This document shows positions 39,218 to 50,488 of a stretch of DNA of 64,000 nt, piece after piece. Position numbers and translations under genes: made by a program. The stretch is from the NCBI GenBank assembly GCA_003279655.1, contig QCHI01000002.1, positions 62,001 to 126,000 of the forward strand, read 5' to 3'. The notes under the pieces were generated by a model. It was not told the origin of the DNA, did no database searches, and worked only from the letters and a program-made list of their open reading frames with translations. The first letter of the stretch is position 1; each line of letters opens with the position of its first letter. Source of the DNA: Prochlorococcus sp. AG-402-A21. GTDB taxonomy: Bacteria; Cyanobacteriota; Cyanobacteriia; PCC-6307; Cyanobiaceae.

Positions 39218-40540
39218 GTGGAAAAAAATCACCTAAATAATAAAACAAATCGTTCTAAGGCAATTAGAAGATTGGTAATTTGGTATCGTCGAAACTCAGC
39301 TGTTACAAGTCTGGTTGATACTGCAACAAGCTCTGCTACAGCAGCAAGTAATGTCGCTGGATCTGTAGTCTCTAATGCAGGTTCTGTTGTTACAAGTGCT
39401 GGATCAATAGCTAGGAATACATTAGAACCATTTGTGTTTGACCCTCTTAGAAGATTACAAGGTGGAGAAAGTACAGAGGAAAAAAATGACATTCAAGATT
39501 CTGAGAGGATTTGGGTTGCGGTCGATGGAATGGGTGGAGATTTTGCACCTGGAGCAATTCTTGATGGCTGTTTGAAATCTTTGAACTTGCTTCCATTGAA
39601 AATTAAATTTGTAGGTGAAATTGAGAAAGTAGAAAAAGCAGCTATTGAATATGGCTTGGAAGAATCTCTAGATAAAGCTATAAATAATGGAAAATTCGAG
39701 CTAATTCCTAGTGGTCTCTCAGTTGGTATGGATGAAGAAGCCACTGCAGTGCGTAAAAAAAAGGATGCGAGCATAAATATTGCAATGAAATTGGTGAAAG
39801 AAGGAAAAGCTATGGGTATCTATTCAGCTGGAAACTCTGGAGCAATGATGGCATCAGCGATTTTTAAGCTGGGACGTTTAAAAGGGATTGATCGTCCAGC
39901 AATTGGAGCATTATTCCCCACCAAAGATCCAGGTCAACCAGTACTTGTTTTAGATGTTGGAGCAAATATGGATTGCAAACCAACCTATTTGCATCAATTT
40001 GCCCTTCTAGGAAATATTTATTGTCGAGATGTTTTGCAGGTAGACAAGCCAAGAATAGGATTGTTGAATATTGGTGAAGAATCCTGTAAGGGTAATGATC
40101 TTTCTCTAGCAACTTACAAACTTTTAAAAGAGGAAGAAAGTTTTTGCTTTTCAGGAAATTGTGAAGGAAGAGATGTGTTATCTGGTGATTTTGATGTCGT
40201 GGTTTGCGATGGATTCACCGGTAACGTTTTACTGAAATTTCTCGAGTCAGTAGGAAGTGTTCTTCTGGGAGTATTGAGAGCTGAGTTACCTAGAGGAAGA
40301 CGAGGTAAAGTAGGTTCTGCTTTTTTGAGAAATAATTTGAAACGAATAAAGAAACGTTTAGATCATGCGGAACATGGTGGAGCTTTGCTTCTGGGAATTA
40401 ATGGGATTTGTGTTATTGGTCATGGTGGAAGTAAAGCTTTATCCGTTTTAAGTGCTTTAAGAGTTGTGCATTCAGCGGCAAGCCATGGAGTCATGGATGA
40501 TTTAGCTGATTTAAATAAACCAGATGTTTTAAAGGTCTAA
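39218..40540 (+). CDS. plsX: Phosphate acyltransferase PlsX with N-terminal extension
   Basis: Core starts at WVAVDGMGGDFAP; preceded by about 97 aa Ala/Ser/Val-rich extension; GTG start 5 nt after rpaB stop. Confidence 0.92.
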   Translation: MEKNHLNNKTNRSKAIRRLVIWYRRNSAVTSLVDTATSSATAASNVAGSVVSNAGSVVTSAGSIARNTLEPFVFDPLRRLQGGESTEEKNDIQDSERIWVAVDGMGGDFAPGAILDGCLKSLNLLPLKIKFVGEIEKVEKAAIEYGLEESLDKAINNGKFELIPSGLSVGMDEEATAVRKKKDASINIAMKLVKEGKAMGIYSAGNSGAMMASAIFKLGRLKGIDRPAIGALFPTKDPGQPVLVLDVGANMDCKPTYLHQFALLGNIYCRDVLQVDKPRIGLLNIGEESCKGNDLSLATYKLLKEEESFCFSGNCEGRDVLSGDFDVVVCDGFTGNVLLKFLESVGSVLLGVLRAELPRGRRGKVGSAFLRNNLKRIKKRLDHAEHGGALLLGINGICVIGHGGSKALSVLSALRVVHSAASHGVMDDLADLNKPDVLKV

Positions 40541-40594
40541 TTGGAACTGTCCTACCATGTGATTTACTTATGAAATGAGGGGCTTTTTTTAGAT

Positions 40595-41611
40595 TTGATT
40601 AGTAATTCTCAATGGGACTCAGGAATATCTTTTGTGGGGAGCGGAAGCGCTACTCCTCAAGAGATAATTAACAATGATCAACTTGGTCAGAGAGTAGATA
40701 CTAATAATGAATGGATTCAAAGTAGAACTGGAATTAGAGAAAGAAGGGTAATTGGAGAAAATGAATCTTTGATTGATTTAGCTACTAATGCAGCCCTGAA
40801 TGCTGTCAAAATGGCTAATTGGGATGTGAAAACCATCGATTTAATAATTCTTGCAACATCTACTCCTGAGGATTTATTTGGATCGGCGCCTCAAATTCAA
40901 TCAAACTTGGGTGCTTCAAATGCAGTGGCTTTTGATTTGACTGCTGCTTGTAGTGGTTTTTTATTTGCTTTGGTAACGGCATCACAATATTTAGCTTCTG
41001 GTTCTATGAAAAGAGCGGTTGTTATTGGAGCAGACCAATTATCAAAATGGGTTGATTGGGATGATAGGAAGACTTGCGTTTTGTTTGGAGATGGGGCAGG
41101 AGCAGTAGCTGTTGAGAGCACTGATGCAGGAAGTGATTTAATTGGATATGGTTTGAAGTCAGATGGAAGTAGAGGTGGTTGCTTAAATCTTTCTCAATCA
41201 AATATTTTTTTAGATTTAGTTCAAGGAGCTACACATCAAAAAGGAGAATATTTGCCAATCAAAATGGAGGGAAAGGAGGTTTATAAGTTTGCAGTTAAAG
41301 AAGTTCCAATAATTCTTGGAGAACTTTTAGAAAAACATCAAATTAAGGCTGAGAGTATTGATTGGCTTCTATTACATCAGGCTAATCAAAGAATTCTTGA
41401 TGCTGTAGCTTCAAGATTTTCAATACCAGCAGAAAAAGTACTTTCAAATTTGTCACACTATGGAAATACCTCAGCTGCAACTATCCCATTGATGCTTGAT
41501 GAGGCAGTTAGAGATCAAAGGATTAAATCAGGAGATTTAATAGCTTGTAGTGGATTTGGTGCTGGCTTGAGTTGGGGCGCTGCTTTGTTTTATTGGCATG
41601 GTCCCGATTAG
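40595..41611 (+). CDS. fabH: 3-oxoacyl-ACP synthase III
   Basis: VDTNNEWIQSRTGIRERRV, FDLTAACSGFLFAL, LLHQANQRILDAVASRF, YGNTSAATIPLML; TTG start. Confidence 0.95.
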   Translation: MISNSQWDSGISFVGSGSATPQEIINNDQLGQRVDTNNEWIQSRTGIRERRVIGENESLIDLATNAALNAVKMANWDVKTIDLIILATSTPEDLFGSAPQIQSNLGASNAVAFDLTAACSGFLFALVTASQYLASGSMKRAVVIGADQLSKWVDWDDRKTCVLFGDGAGAVAVESTDAGSDLIGYGLKSDGSRGGCLNLSQSNIFLDLVQGATHQKGEYLPIKMEGKEVYKFAVKEVPIILGELLEKHQIKAESIDWLLLHQANQRILDAVASRFSIPAEKVLSNLSHYGNTSAATIPLMLDEAVRDQRIKSGDLIACSGFGAGLSWGAALFYWHGPD

Positions 41612-41638
41612 GGTGTTAAACAATTAATCCAGAAAATT

Positions 41639-42535
41639 ATGACTATTGCCTGGGTCTTCCCTGGACAAGGCTCTCAAAAACTAGGGATGGCAAATTCGTT
41701 ACTAGATTTGCCTGGCTCTAGAGAGAGATTTGAATTAGCCTCAGAAATTCTTGGGAGAGATCTGTGGAGAATTTGTTCTGGTGAAGGGATTCCTAACGAA
41801 GAAATATATGATTTAAATGATACGAGAAATACTCAACCTGCCCTTTTTGTTGTTGAGTCACTATTGGTTGATGATTTAAAGAGACAAAATAGGGAGACCC
41901 AACTGATTGCAGGACACAGCCTGGGGGAAATAGTTGGTCTTTATTCAGCAGATGTTTTAGATGCCAAGACAGCGTTGTTGTTATTGAAAAAAAGATCTGA
42001 ATTGATGTCAGCTGCAGGAGGAGGAGCAATGATTGCAGTGTTGGGCTTTGATCGAAATGAATTAGATGCTTTGATTAGAGAAACTGATGGCGCTGCAATA
42101 GCCAATGACAATAGTGAATCTCAAGTTGTTTTGTCTGGTTTACCTCAAGCGGTTAGGAAAGTGGCTGATAATTTAAAATGTAAAAGAGCAATTCCTTTAC
42201 AAGTTTCAGGAGCTTTTCACTCCGTATTTATGACTGAAGCATCTATAAGCTTTGCTGAAGAACTTGATCAATTAACGTTTAAAGATGCTCAAGTTCCAGT
42301 GCTTAGTAATGTTGATCCAACTCCAACTTGCAATGGTGAAATATTGAGGGAAAATTTAAAAAAACAAATGATTACTGGAGTTAGGTGGAGAGAAACTATG
42401 CATGTTATGCATAGTGAAGGAATAACCACAATGGTTGAGATTGGACCTGGAAATGTACTTAGCGGTCTTGCTAAACGATCAATGAAAGGGGTCCTGACTA
42501 GTCAAATATCAAATGCAAGTGATTTGGGTTATTGA
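41639..42535 (+). CDS. fabD: Malonyl CoA-ACP transacylase
   Basis: IAWVFPGQGSQKLGM, LIAGHSLGEIVGLYSADVL, VSGAFHSVFM. Confidence 0.95.
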   Translation: MTIAWVFPGQGSQKLGMANSLLDLPGSRERFELASEILGRDLWRICSGEGIPNEEIYDLNDTRNTQPALFVVESLLVDDLKRQNRETQLIAGHSLGEIVGLYSADVLDAKTALLLLKKRSELMSAAGGGAMIAVLGFDRNELDALIRETDGAAIANDNSESQVVLSGLPQAVRKVADNLKCKRAIPLQVSGAFHSVFMTEASISFAEELDQLTFKDAQVPVLSNVDPTPTCNGEILRENLKKQMITGVRWRETMHVMHSEGITTMVEIGPGNVLSGLAKRSMKGVLTSQISNASDLGY

Positions 42536-43218
42536 TTTTGGAACATTTAGATGTTGTTGAGGGAGTTGAAAAAATCAGTAAAAAGGGGCCTAGACAAAGT
42601 TTTGTTTATGGTTGTGTTAGTTATCTATTAGTTTTTCCGATTTTTCGGTTTTTGTTTAGAGGTCAAACAATAGGGATTTCGAATTTACCTAAGAGAGGAG
42701 GAGTCGTTGTTGTTTCTAATCATGGATCACACCTGGACCCCCCAATTTTGGGCCATGCTTTGGGGAGACCGGTGGCTTTCATGGCAAAATCTGAACTTTT
42801 CAAGGTGCCCATATTGTCATTCATAATTTCTGCTTGTGGTGCCTATTCAGTAAAGAGGGGTGCTGGAGATAGAGAGGCAATAAGAAATGCATCTAATCGA
42901 TTAATTGAAGGCTGGGCTACGGGCGTTTTTTTGGATGGAACCAGACAAGAAAATGGGAGAGTTAATGATCCAAAAGCTGGCGCTGCTCTTCTGGCTGCGA
43001 GAACAGGTTCCCCTATTCTTCCTGTGGCAATAGTGAATAGTCATAGAGCTTTTCCTAAAGGATCTCTTCTCCCCCGATTTGTCTCTATTCATTTAAGAGT
43101 TGGCGAATTAATTCAACCCCCTAAAACTAAGAAAAGAGAAGATTTAACATCAAAAACTAAAGAAATTCAGATATCTATAAATTCAATGTTGGATAAAGGT
43201 CTAATACAGAATATCTGA
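42532..43218 (+). CDS. plsC: 1-acyl-sn-glycerol-3-phosphate acyltransferase
   Basis: VVVSNHGSHLDPPILGHALGRPVAFMAKSELFKVPIL, FLDGTRQENGR; TTG start overlapping fabD stop. Confidence 0.92.
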   Translation: MILEHLDVVEGVEKISKKGPRQSFVYGCVSYLLVFPIFRFLFRGQTIGISNLPKRGGVVVVSNHGSHLDPPILGHALGRPVAFMAKSELFKVPILSFIISACGAYSVKRGAGDREAIRNASNRLIEGWATGVFLDGTRQENGRVNDPKAGAALLAARTGSPILPVAIVNSHRAFPKGSLLPRFVSIHLRVGELIQPPKTKKREDLTSKTKEIQISINSMLDKGLIQNI

Positions 43219-43220
43219 AA

Positions 43221-43979
43221 TTAAGTGATCTCTTCAAGATTAGAAAATTTTGGAACAAATTTATTTTTATGATCGATTGGTGAAGTTGGATAGATGGGTA
43301 ATGTTGCTTGCCAATTAGATTGAACTTTTGCATTTTGACAAAATTGAGAAAAATTTATAAGCGAAATAATATCTTTTTCTACATTATTAGAGGCCTTGAT
43401 TGATGGATTGATCAGTACTTCATTGCTTATTAATTGTGGAGAAATTATTTCACGAAATTCAAAGAAATTTAACTCTTTGTGAATTTTAACTAGTTGATAT
43501 TTGCCAGCCACAATTCCTCTGCGCGGCAAAAAATCTTTTATCCAAAATGGATTCAAAATTTCTCTTTTAGGAAGATCTTTGTAAAGTCTTGGAGCCATTA
43601 AATGAAAAGAACTAATCGAATCTAATGAACAATCAATTTGCTGAGAAATCATTCTAGCCATTGAGATAGTTAATCTTGTACTTGTAAAACTCCCAGGACC
43701 ATTTGCTACTGAGATGCGAATAATTTGCTTCCAAAACTTTCTAGGAAGAATTGTTTCTACACAACTAAATAATTTGTTTGATAATGAGCGCCCAATATTA
43801 AATACTTCGCTTTTTATTGTTTTTTCTGAATTTTTAGCATCTTTAATGGCTATTCCAAAGGATTCTGAGGAGCTGTGTAAGGCCAATAAATATTTTGATT
43901 TTGAGTTATGGAAATTTTGCAACAGATTTATTATGATTATTATTTTGGAACTTCTTCTCCTGGACGTAGCCTGCTCCAT
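43221..43979 (-). CDS. tsaB: tRNA t6A biosynthesis protein TsaB
   Basis: YLLALHSSSESFGIAI, RISVANGPGSFTSTRLTISMARMISQQI; N-terminus may be shorter than ORF. Confidence 0.85.
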   Translation of the reverse strand: MEQATSRRRSSKIIIIINLLQNFHNSKSKYLLALHSSSESFGIAIKDAKNSEKTIKSEVFNIGRSLSNKLFSCVETILPRKFWKQIIRISVANGPGSFTSTRLTISMARMISQQIDCSLDSISSFHLMAPRLYKDLPKREILNPFWIKDFLPRRGIVAGKYQLVKIHKELNFFEFREIISPQLISNEVLINPSIKASNNVEKDIISLINFSQFCQNAKVQSNWQATLPIYPTSPIDHKNKFVPKFSNLEEIT

Positions 43980-44191
43980 TTCCCTTGATCAAGCTTAAAA
44001 CTATCGCATCCTCTTACATCCCATTCTATACCTGTCTTGTTATTAGGCAGATCAAAAATATTGATATGTATTCTTGGATTGGTACCTTGAAAATCTGGAT
44101 TTTTGGAGAGGTGTTTGACTTGATGATTTTCTTCGACTGTGTAGTAGGTCTTACATCTATCTACCCAAGCACAATCAACACAGATGCACAT
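43940..44191 (-). CDS. ycf34: Ycf34 family protein
   Basis: MCICVDCAWVDRCKTYYTVEENHQVKHLSKNPDF...EWDVRGCDSFKLDQGKWSRLRPGEEVP. Confidence 0.9.
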   Translation of the reverse strand: MCICVDCAWVDRCKTYYTVEENHQVKHLSKNPDFQGTNPRIHINIFDLPNNKTGIEWDVRGCDSFKLDQGKWSRLRPGEEVPK

Positions 44192-44220
44192 AACTATTCA
44201 AGAAAAATCTAGGTGTCATT

Positions 44221-45414
44221 TTGATAACTAAGGCCACATTACTATCAAATGATCTTTTTGGAGATTTAAACCCAAAAGATTGGCCAATATCCATTGATGA
44301 TTTGCCTCCTGGAAGTGCCTTAGTGGGCGGTTCTGTTAGAGATGGATTATTGAACAAATTGAGTCAAAAACCTGATTTGGATTTTGTAATACCAATAAAT
44401 GCCATAAAGTTCAGCGAAAATTTATCTAAAAAAATTAGTGCCACTTTTATAAAGCTTGATGTAAAGAGAGATATTGCTCGATTAGTGATTAATGGATGGA
44501 CTCTGGATTTTGCTCGACAAGTTGGAGCAAATCTTAGAGAAGATTTATTAAGACGAGATTTTCGGATAAATGCAATTGCTTTAAGGCTTAACGAAAAGCC
44601 AGAGATTTTTGATCCGACTGGAGGAATTGATGATTTAAAAAGTAAGAAAATTGTTGCAATCAGTGAGAAGAACTTAATTAATGACCCTTTGAGGATTCTT
44701 AGAGGTTTTCGATTAATGTGTGAATTGGATTTTAAGTTAGAGAAACAAACCAAAAGTTTTCTAAAAAACAATGTAGATAAATTAAGTAATGTTGCACCTG
44801 AAAGGATAAAAATGGAGATTTTAAAAATAGTTCATTCAAAATGGAATTCTTCAATTTGGCAAACATATTTAGAGCTTCAATTATTGAAAAATTGGAATAA
44901 GAATAATCTTCCATATGTTGAGCTAAAAAGAAAAGATATTTCTTCTAATAAGCCATTGATTGGATCTGTTTTGGCGAAGTTGGTATGTTTACTTAGTGAT
45001 GAAGGCTTATCAAATTTGACGTTTAGTAAAAATGAAATCAAAAGATGCAAGAATCTTAGGTTTTGGGTTCATAAAATTAATAATTTAGGTTTAGATAATC
45101 TTTCCGAGGATGAAAGGTTCCAACTTCACGTCGATTTGGAGGAGGATTTGCCATCTTTAATTCTTTTCTTGCAAGACAAACACACAAGTGCTTGGCTAAA
45201 ACGCTGGAAAGACCCTTCTGACCCCCTCTTTCACCCTTCATCTCCTTTGGATGGACATATACTTCAAAAAGCTTTTAGGATCCCTCCAGGCCCTTTCTTG
45301 GGAGAACTTATTAGGCATCTTTCAAAGGAAAAAGCTTATGGAAGATTTTTTACAGATAAAGAGGCTTTGGAGGTCGCTCGTAAATGGACCCTAGAGAATT
45401 CACCCTTTTTGTGA
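44221..45414 (+). CDS. cca: CCA tRNA nucleotidyltransferase / polyA polymerase family
   Basis: GSALVGGSVRDGLLNKLSQKPDLDFVI, DFARQVGANLREDLLRRDFRINAIALRL, DPLRILRGFRLMCEL; TTG start. Confidence 0.92.
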   Translation: MITKATLLSNDLFGDLNPKDWPISIDDLPPGSALVGGSVRDGLLNKLSQKPDLDFVIPINAIKFSENLSKKISATFIKLDVKRDIARLVINGWTLDFARQVGANLREDLLRRDFRINAIALRLNEKPEIFDPTGGIDDLKSKKIVAISEKNLINDPLRILRGFRLMCELDFKLEKQTKSFLKNNVDKLSNVAPERIKMEILKIVHSKWNSSIWQTYLELQLLKNWNKNNLPYVELKRKDISSNKPLIGSVLAKLVCLLSDEGLSNLTFSKNEIKRCKNLRFWVHKINNLGLDNLSEDERFQLHVDLEEDLPSLILFLQDKHTSAWLKRWKDPSDPLFHPSSPLDGHILQKAFRIPPGPFLGELIRHLSKEKAYGRFFTDKEALEVARKWTLENSPFL

Positions 45415-45480
45415 TTAACTACACACAAATCAAATTAATCTCGGCCGTATGCCGTCGTCTTCTTATCCCCTTTTATCTAA

Positions 45481-45912
45481 ATGAGTGTTCGTCTTTACAT
45501 CGGTAATTTGCCGCAGAATGTCAATGTTAAAGAACTTGAAGTCCTGCTAACATCCATTGGAGATGGCATCAAATTTAAAGCTGTTTTCGATAGAGATACC
45601 AAGGCTTGTAGGGGATTTGGTTTCGCTAATATCAAAGATGAGAATGTTGCAAATGAGCTTATTGAAAAATTAAATGGCCATGAATTTAATGGCAATAAAT
45701 TGAGGGTTGAGCGTTCTGAACGTAAAGATTCAAATTCTGGCAACTCAAGAAGAGGCGCAAGTGGTAACAACGGAAATAAAGGTTCCAATCGTAAAGATGT
45801 TAAGAAAGTTGTACATAGCGATGCACCAATTAAAGAAGCTCCAGATCCAAGATGGGCTGGAGAACTATCAAAATTAAAAGATCTTTTAGCTAATCAAAAA
45901 ACTCCTGTATAA
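45481..45912 (+). CDS. RRM-type RNA-binding protein
   Basis: RLYIGNLPQNVNVKELEVLL, RGFGFANIKDENVANELIEKLNGHEFNGNKLRVERSE. Confidence 0.93.
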   Translation: MSVRLYIGNLPQNVNVKELEVLLTSIGDGIKFKAVFDRDTKACRGFGFANIKDENVANELIEKLNGHEFNGNKLRVERSERKDSNSGNSRRGASGNNGNKGSNRKDVKKVVHSDAPIKEAPDPRWAGELSKLKDLLANQKTPV

Positions 45913-45916
45913 ATCT

Positions 45917-46855
45917 TCAGTCAATTAGTGTTCTAAGTTTATATTTTTCATCGTTGATAGTAATTAGATAGGCAATGGGTAAGTTTAGAGCTTTTACCCA
46001 TCCCTTCACGTAGGCACGATTATTGAAAACGTCATAGTCTAGTTTTTCAATTGAATTTAATATTCCGCTATAAAGCCTAAGTGAGGTCCATATTGGCCAC
46101 CTTGCATCTATTGATAGCCACTTGATTCCTTCTTCCGATTTAAGGAACCAATCTCTTGCTCTGGATAATTGAAAAGACATTAAAGCTTTCCAGTTCTCAT
46201 TAATTTTTCCATTCATTAGATCTTCTTCGGAGTAATTAAATTTTTTCAAATCCTCTAATGGCAAATAAATTCGTCCTCTCTCTCTATCCTCTCCAACATC
46301 TCTAAGGATATTGGTTAATTGATTCGCAATTCCGAGTGCAATAGCTGCTTTTGAAGTATCAGGAGATGGGAAATTTGGATTAGACGTATAGGCAGCATCT
46401 ATTCCTATTACACCTTGCGTCATCAAACCAACAGTTCCAGCGACTCTATAACAGTAGAGTTCAAGTTCTTCAAAGGTTTTATATCTGGTTGTATCTAAAT
46501 CCATTCTTTGGCCTTCAATCATGTCGATATAAGGCTGAATAGATTGAGGGAACTTTTGAAGAGTATCGACTAAGACTGCATCAAGATCATCTTCAGTATT
46601 ACCAGCAAAAATATTTTTTGTTTTGTCTTCCCATTTATTCAGGCGATCTGATAATTCATTTCTAGATTTTTTTTGAGCTTCTGTGCTATCCATTAGCTCA
46701 TCTGTTCGACGGCACCAAACATATATAGCCCAGATTGCTCTGCGTTTAGCAGGGGGCAGCAACATGGTGCCAAGGTAGAAGGTCTTGGCCCATTGTGCAG
46801 TTTCTTTTCTGCAAGCCTCGTAGGCATCCTCTAGATTCAAAGAAGGCTGCGCCAA
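45917..46855 (-). CDS. crtB: Phytoene synthase
   Basis: AKTFYLGTMLLPPAKRRAIWAIYVWCRRTDELMDS, YCYRVAGTVGLMTQGVIG, ANQLTNILRDVGEDRERGRIYLP. Confidence 0.96.
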   Translation of the reverse strand: MAQPSLNLEDAYEACRKETAQWAKTFYLGTMLLPPAKRRAIWAIYVWCRRTDELMDSTEAQKKSRNELSDRLNKWEDKTKNIFAGNTEDDLDAVLVDTLQKFPQSIQPYIDMIEGQRMDLDTTRYKTFEELELYCYRVAGTVGLMTQGVIGIDAAYTSNPNFPSPDTSKAAIALGIANQLTNILRDVGEDRERGRIYLPLEDLKKFNYSEEDLMNGKINENWKALMSFQLSRARDWFLKSEEGIKWLSIDARWPIWTSLRLYSGILNSIEKLDYDVFNNRAYVKGWVKALNLPIAYLITINDEKYKLRTLID

Positions 46856-46936
46856 AATTAGAAGTTTGTAAGTTTTTTAGTGTGCATTAAGCTGTTGAAA
46901 CTCAATTTTAAATAAATTCATGTTGATACATTAAGA

Positions 46937-48358
<1,422 letters not shown>

Positions 48359-48428
48359 TTAAGACCACCCAACAAGGGGTAAGGTCGTTAAATTTGCAGT
48401 ATATATTTTGGTTTGTTGTTTTAAATTC

Positions 48429-48776
48429 ATGAGCGATACTATTCTTAAATGCACAACGAGACACGTCAGAATATTCACTGCAGTGGTCGAAAATAATGAT
48501 TTAATTTTAGATGATGGGCATTTGACTTTAGATATTGATCCCGATAATGAATTTCTTTGGAACGATCAATCAACAACAAAGGTGCAAGATTATTTTCGTG
48601 AATTAGTGGACTCTCAAGCCAATAATGAATTGAGCGATTACAGCTTGAGAAAAATAGGATCGTTACTTGAGGATTTTATTCGAAAGTTGCTTAAAGATGG
48701 AGAACTCAGTTATAACCCAAATAGCAGAGTAATGAACTATTCCATGGGACTACCTCGAACTAAAGAATTATTATGA
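48429..48776 (+). CDS. ndhM: NAD(P)H-quinone oxidoreductase subunit M
   Basis: [46 protein letters not shown]; internal ATG at 48429 preferred over TTG 48408. Confidence 0.93.
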   Translation: MSDTILKCTTRHVRIFTAVVENNDLILDDGHLTLDIDPDNEFLWNDQSTTKVQDYFRELVDSQANNELSDYSLRKIGSLLEDFIRKLLKDGELSYNPNSRVMNYSMGLPRTKELL

Positions 48777-49432
48777 ATCAAGGTCCTTATAATCGGCGAC
48801 CATCATCTCGTAGAAGATCGGATCTAGCGAGAAGACAAGAAGGAAATAGGTTTAATTCTAGAAAAGATTCAAATGTCAGAGACCAATATGAACCACGAGG
48901 TCGATTTAAATCGTCAGGCCCCTCAGATGGAGGAGGAGGTGGTGGTATAAAAATTAACTCGAATTCAATTGCTATTTTGGCAGGAGTATTGGTAATTGGT
49001 GTGGGGATAGGAAGTCTTATCACAAGCACAACTTCAGGTGGTCAGGGAAATATTGCAAGTCAGCAACAGTTGGATATGGCAGTTCCGGACCCTGACTTTT
49101 GTAGGCAATACGGTGCAAGTGCTTTTGTTATCGATGTTGAAATGTATACGACCTTAAATCCTTCTACAAGCTTTGTTACACAACCTGCTCTTCAACCAGG
49201 GTGTGTAATTAGAAGAGAGAATTGGACTGTTTTGCAAAAACAAGGAGCCATAAATAATGAAGATGTTAGGGAGTGCAAGCAGAGAATGAATACATTTGCA
49301 TATATAGGTTCAATTAGGGATCAGCCAATTGTGCGTTGCGTTTATCAAGCAGATGTTAATGAAAATAAATTTATAATTAAAGGAGCTGAAGAAGATGCTG
49401 TTGGTATAAATAAAGAGGCTATACAGTTCTAA
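48773..49432 (+). CDS. DUF3172 family protein
   Basis: Arg/Ser-rich N-terminus, one [49 protein letters not shown]. Confidence 0.8.
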   Translation: MNQGPYNRRPSSRRRSDLARRQEGNRFNSRKDSNVRDQYEPRGRFKSSGPSDGGGGGGIKINSNSIAILAGVLVIGVGIGSLITSTTSGGQGNIASQQQLDMAVPDPDFCRQYGASAFVIDVEMYTTLNPSTSFVTQPALQPGCVIRRENWTVLQKQGAINNEDVRECKQRMNTFAYIGSIRDQPIVRCVYQADVNENKFIIKGAEEDAVGINKEAIQF

Positions 49433-50379
49433 TTTTTAGAAATGTATAGAGGCGAAAATGAACTAGCGAATATAGGTAAAATATCTTGAATGAAAGCTTC
49501 CGTAGCTCTTGATGAATATCTGCCGGGATTTGTTATAACTTTTAGTTCTCTTTTAACTTCTAGGTCAGCAACAATAGCTCTATAAATACTTCCTCCTGAA
49601 AGTTCTCTTTCAATAGATACTACTGGTAGAAAAGCAGCTCCAAGATTCGATTGAACAGCATTTTTAATAGCTTCAAGAGAATTTAATTCCATCTCAATAT
49701 GTAATCTTTGTACATCTAATCCGGAAGAAGAAAGTAATTGATCTACGACTTTTCTTGTGGTTGATTGAGTATCTAACGTTATAAATCTTAAACTATATAA
49801 ATCTTCTTTTGTGAGTTCTTTTGACTTTGCTAAGTGATGATTAGCAGGCAAAACAAGAGCCAACTCATCGGTTGCAAAAGGAATTACTTGTAATGATTCA
49901 TTTAATTCCAAGGGAAGTTGCCCTCCTATTATTGCTATATCTATTTGCCCATTGGCAACGCTCCATCCAGTTCTTCTTGTGCTATGAATTTGCAGCTGGA
50001 CTGAAACTTCTGGATACTTTTGTCTAAAAAGACCAATCATTCTTGGCATCAAGTATGTACCTGTGGTTTGGCTTGCTCCGATAATGAGGGACCCGCCTTT
50101 GAGATTATTTAAATCTTCTATTGCTTTGCAAGTCTCTTGACACTCTCCTAAGATTTTTTCACAGTAATTTAAAAGCAGTTTGCCTGCTTCAGTTAATTGA
50201 GCTTTTCTGCCACCTCTATCAAAGATGGCAATTTCTAGTTGTTTTTCCAGATTTTGTACTTGTAAGCTTACAGCCGGTTGAGTCACAAAAAGACTGTCAG
50301 CAGCTTTTTTAAAGCTCCCCTCATCCACAATTGCTTTGAGGATTCTTAGTTGATCAAGAGTGAATGGAATCTCGGCCAT
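49429..50379 (-). CDS. rbcR: LysR-family regulator, RbcR/Ycf30-like
   Basis: [100 protein letters not shown]; close to RbcR/Ycf30 from memory. Confidence 0.85.
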   Translation of the reverse strand: MAEIPFTLDQLRILKAIVDEGSFKKAADSLFVTQPAVSLQVQNLEKQLEIAIFDRGGRKAQLTEAGKLLLNYCEKILGECQETCKAIEDLNNLKGGSLIIGASQTTGTYLMPRMIGLFRQKYPEVSVQLQIHSTRRTGWSVANGQIDIAIIGGQLPLELNESLQVIPFATDELALVLPANHHLAKSKELTKEDLYSLRFITLDTQSTTRKVVDQLLSSSGLDVQRLHIEMELNSLEAIKNAVQSNLGAAFLPVVSIERELSGGSIYRAIVADLEVKRELKVITNPGRYSSRATEAFIQDILPIFASSFSPLYISKN

Positions 50380-50488
50380 GGTGGCAGGCCTTCATGGCAG
50401 TTATTAAAATAAAATGTAGGGAAAAACAACACCAACTGTTGATCCGGTATGGATCTAATAATTTATTGAGAGGCTTTTAAAAGGACGA

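Noticed and set aside
39229-39774. Minus-strand ORFs (87 and 93 aa) opposite plsX
   Set aside because: Antisense shadow of plsX; low-complexity translation mirrors the repeat-like extension.
44364-44914. Minus-strand ORFs of 135 and 60 aa opposite cca
   Set aside because: Antisense to cca, which has complete nucleotidyltransferase motifs.
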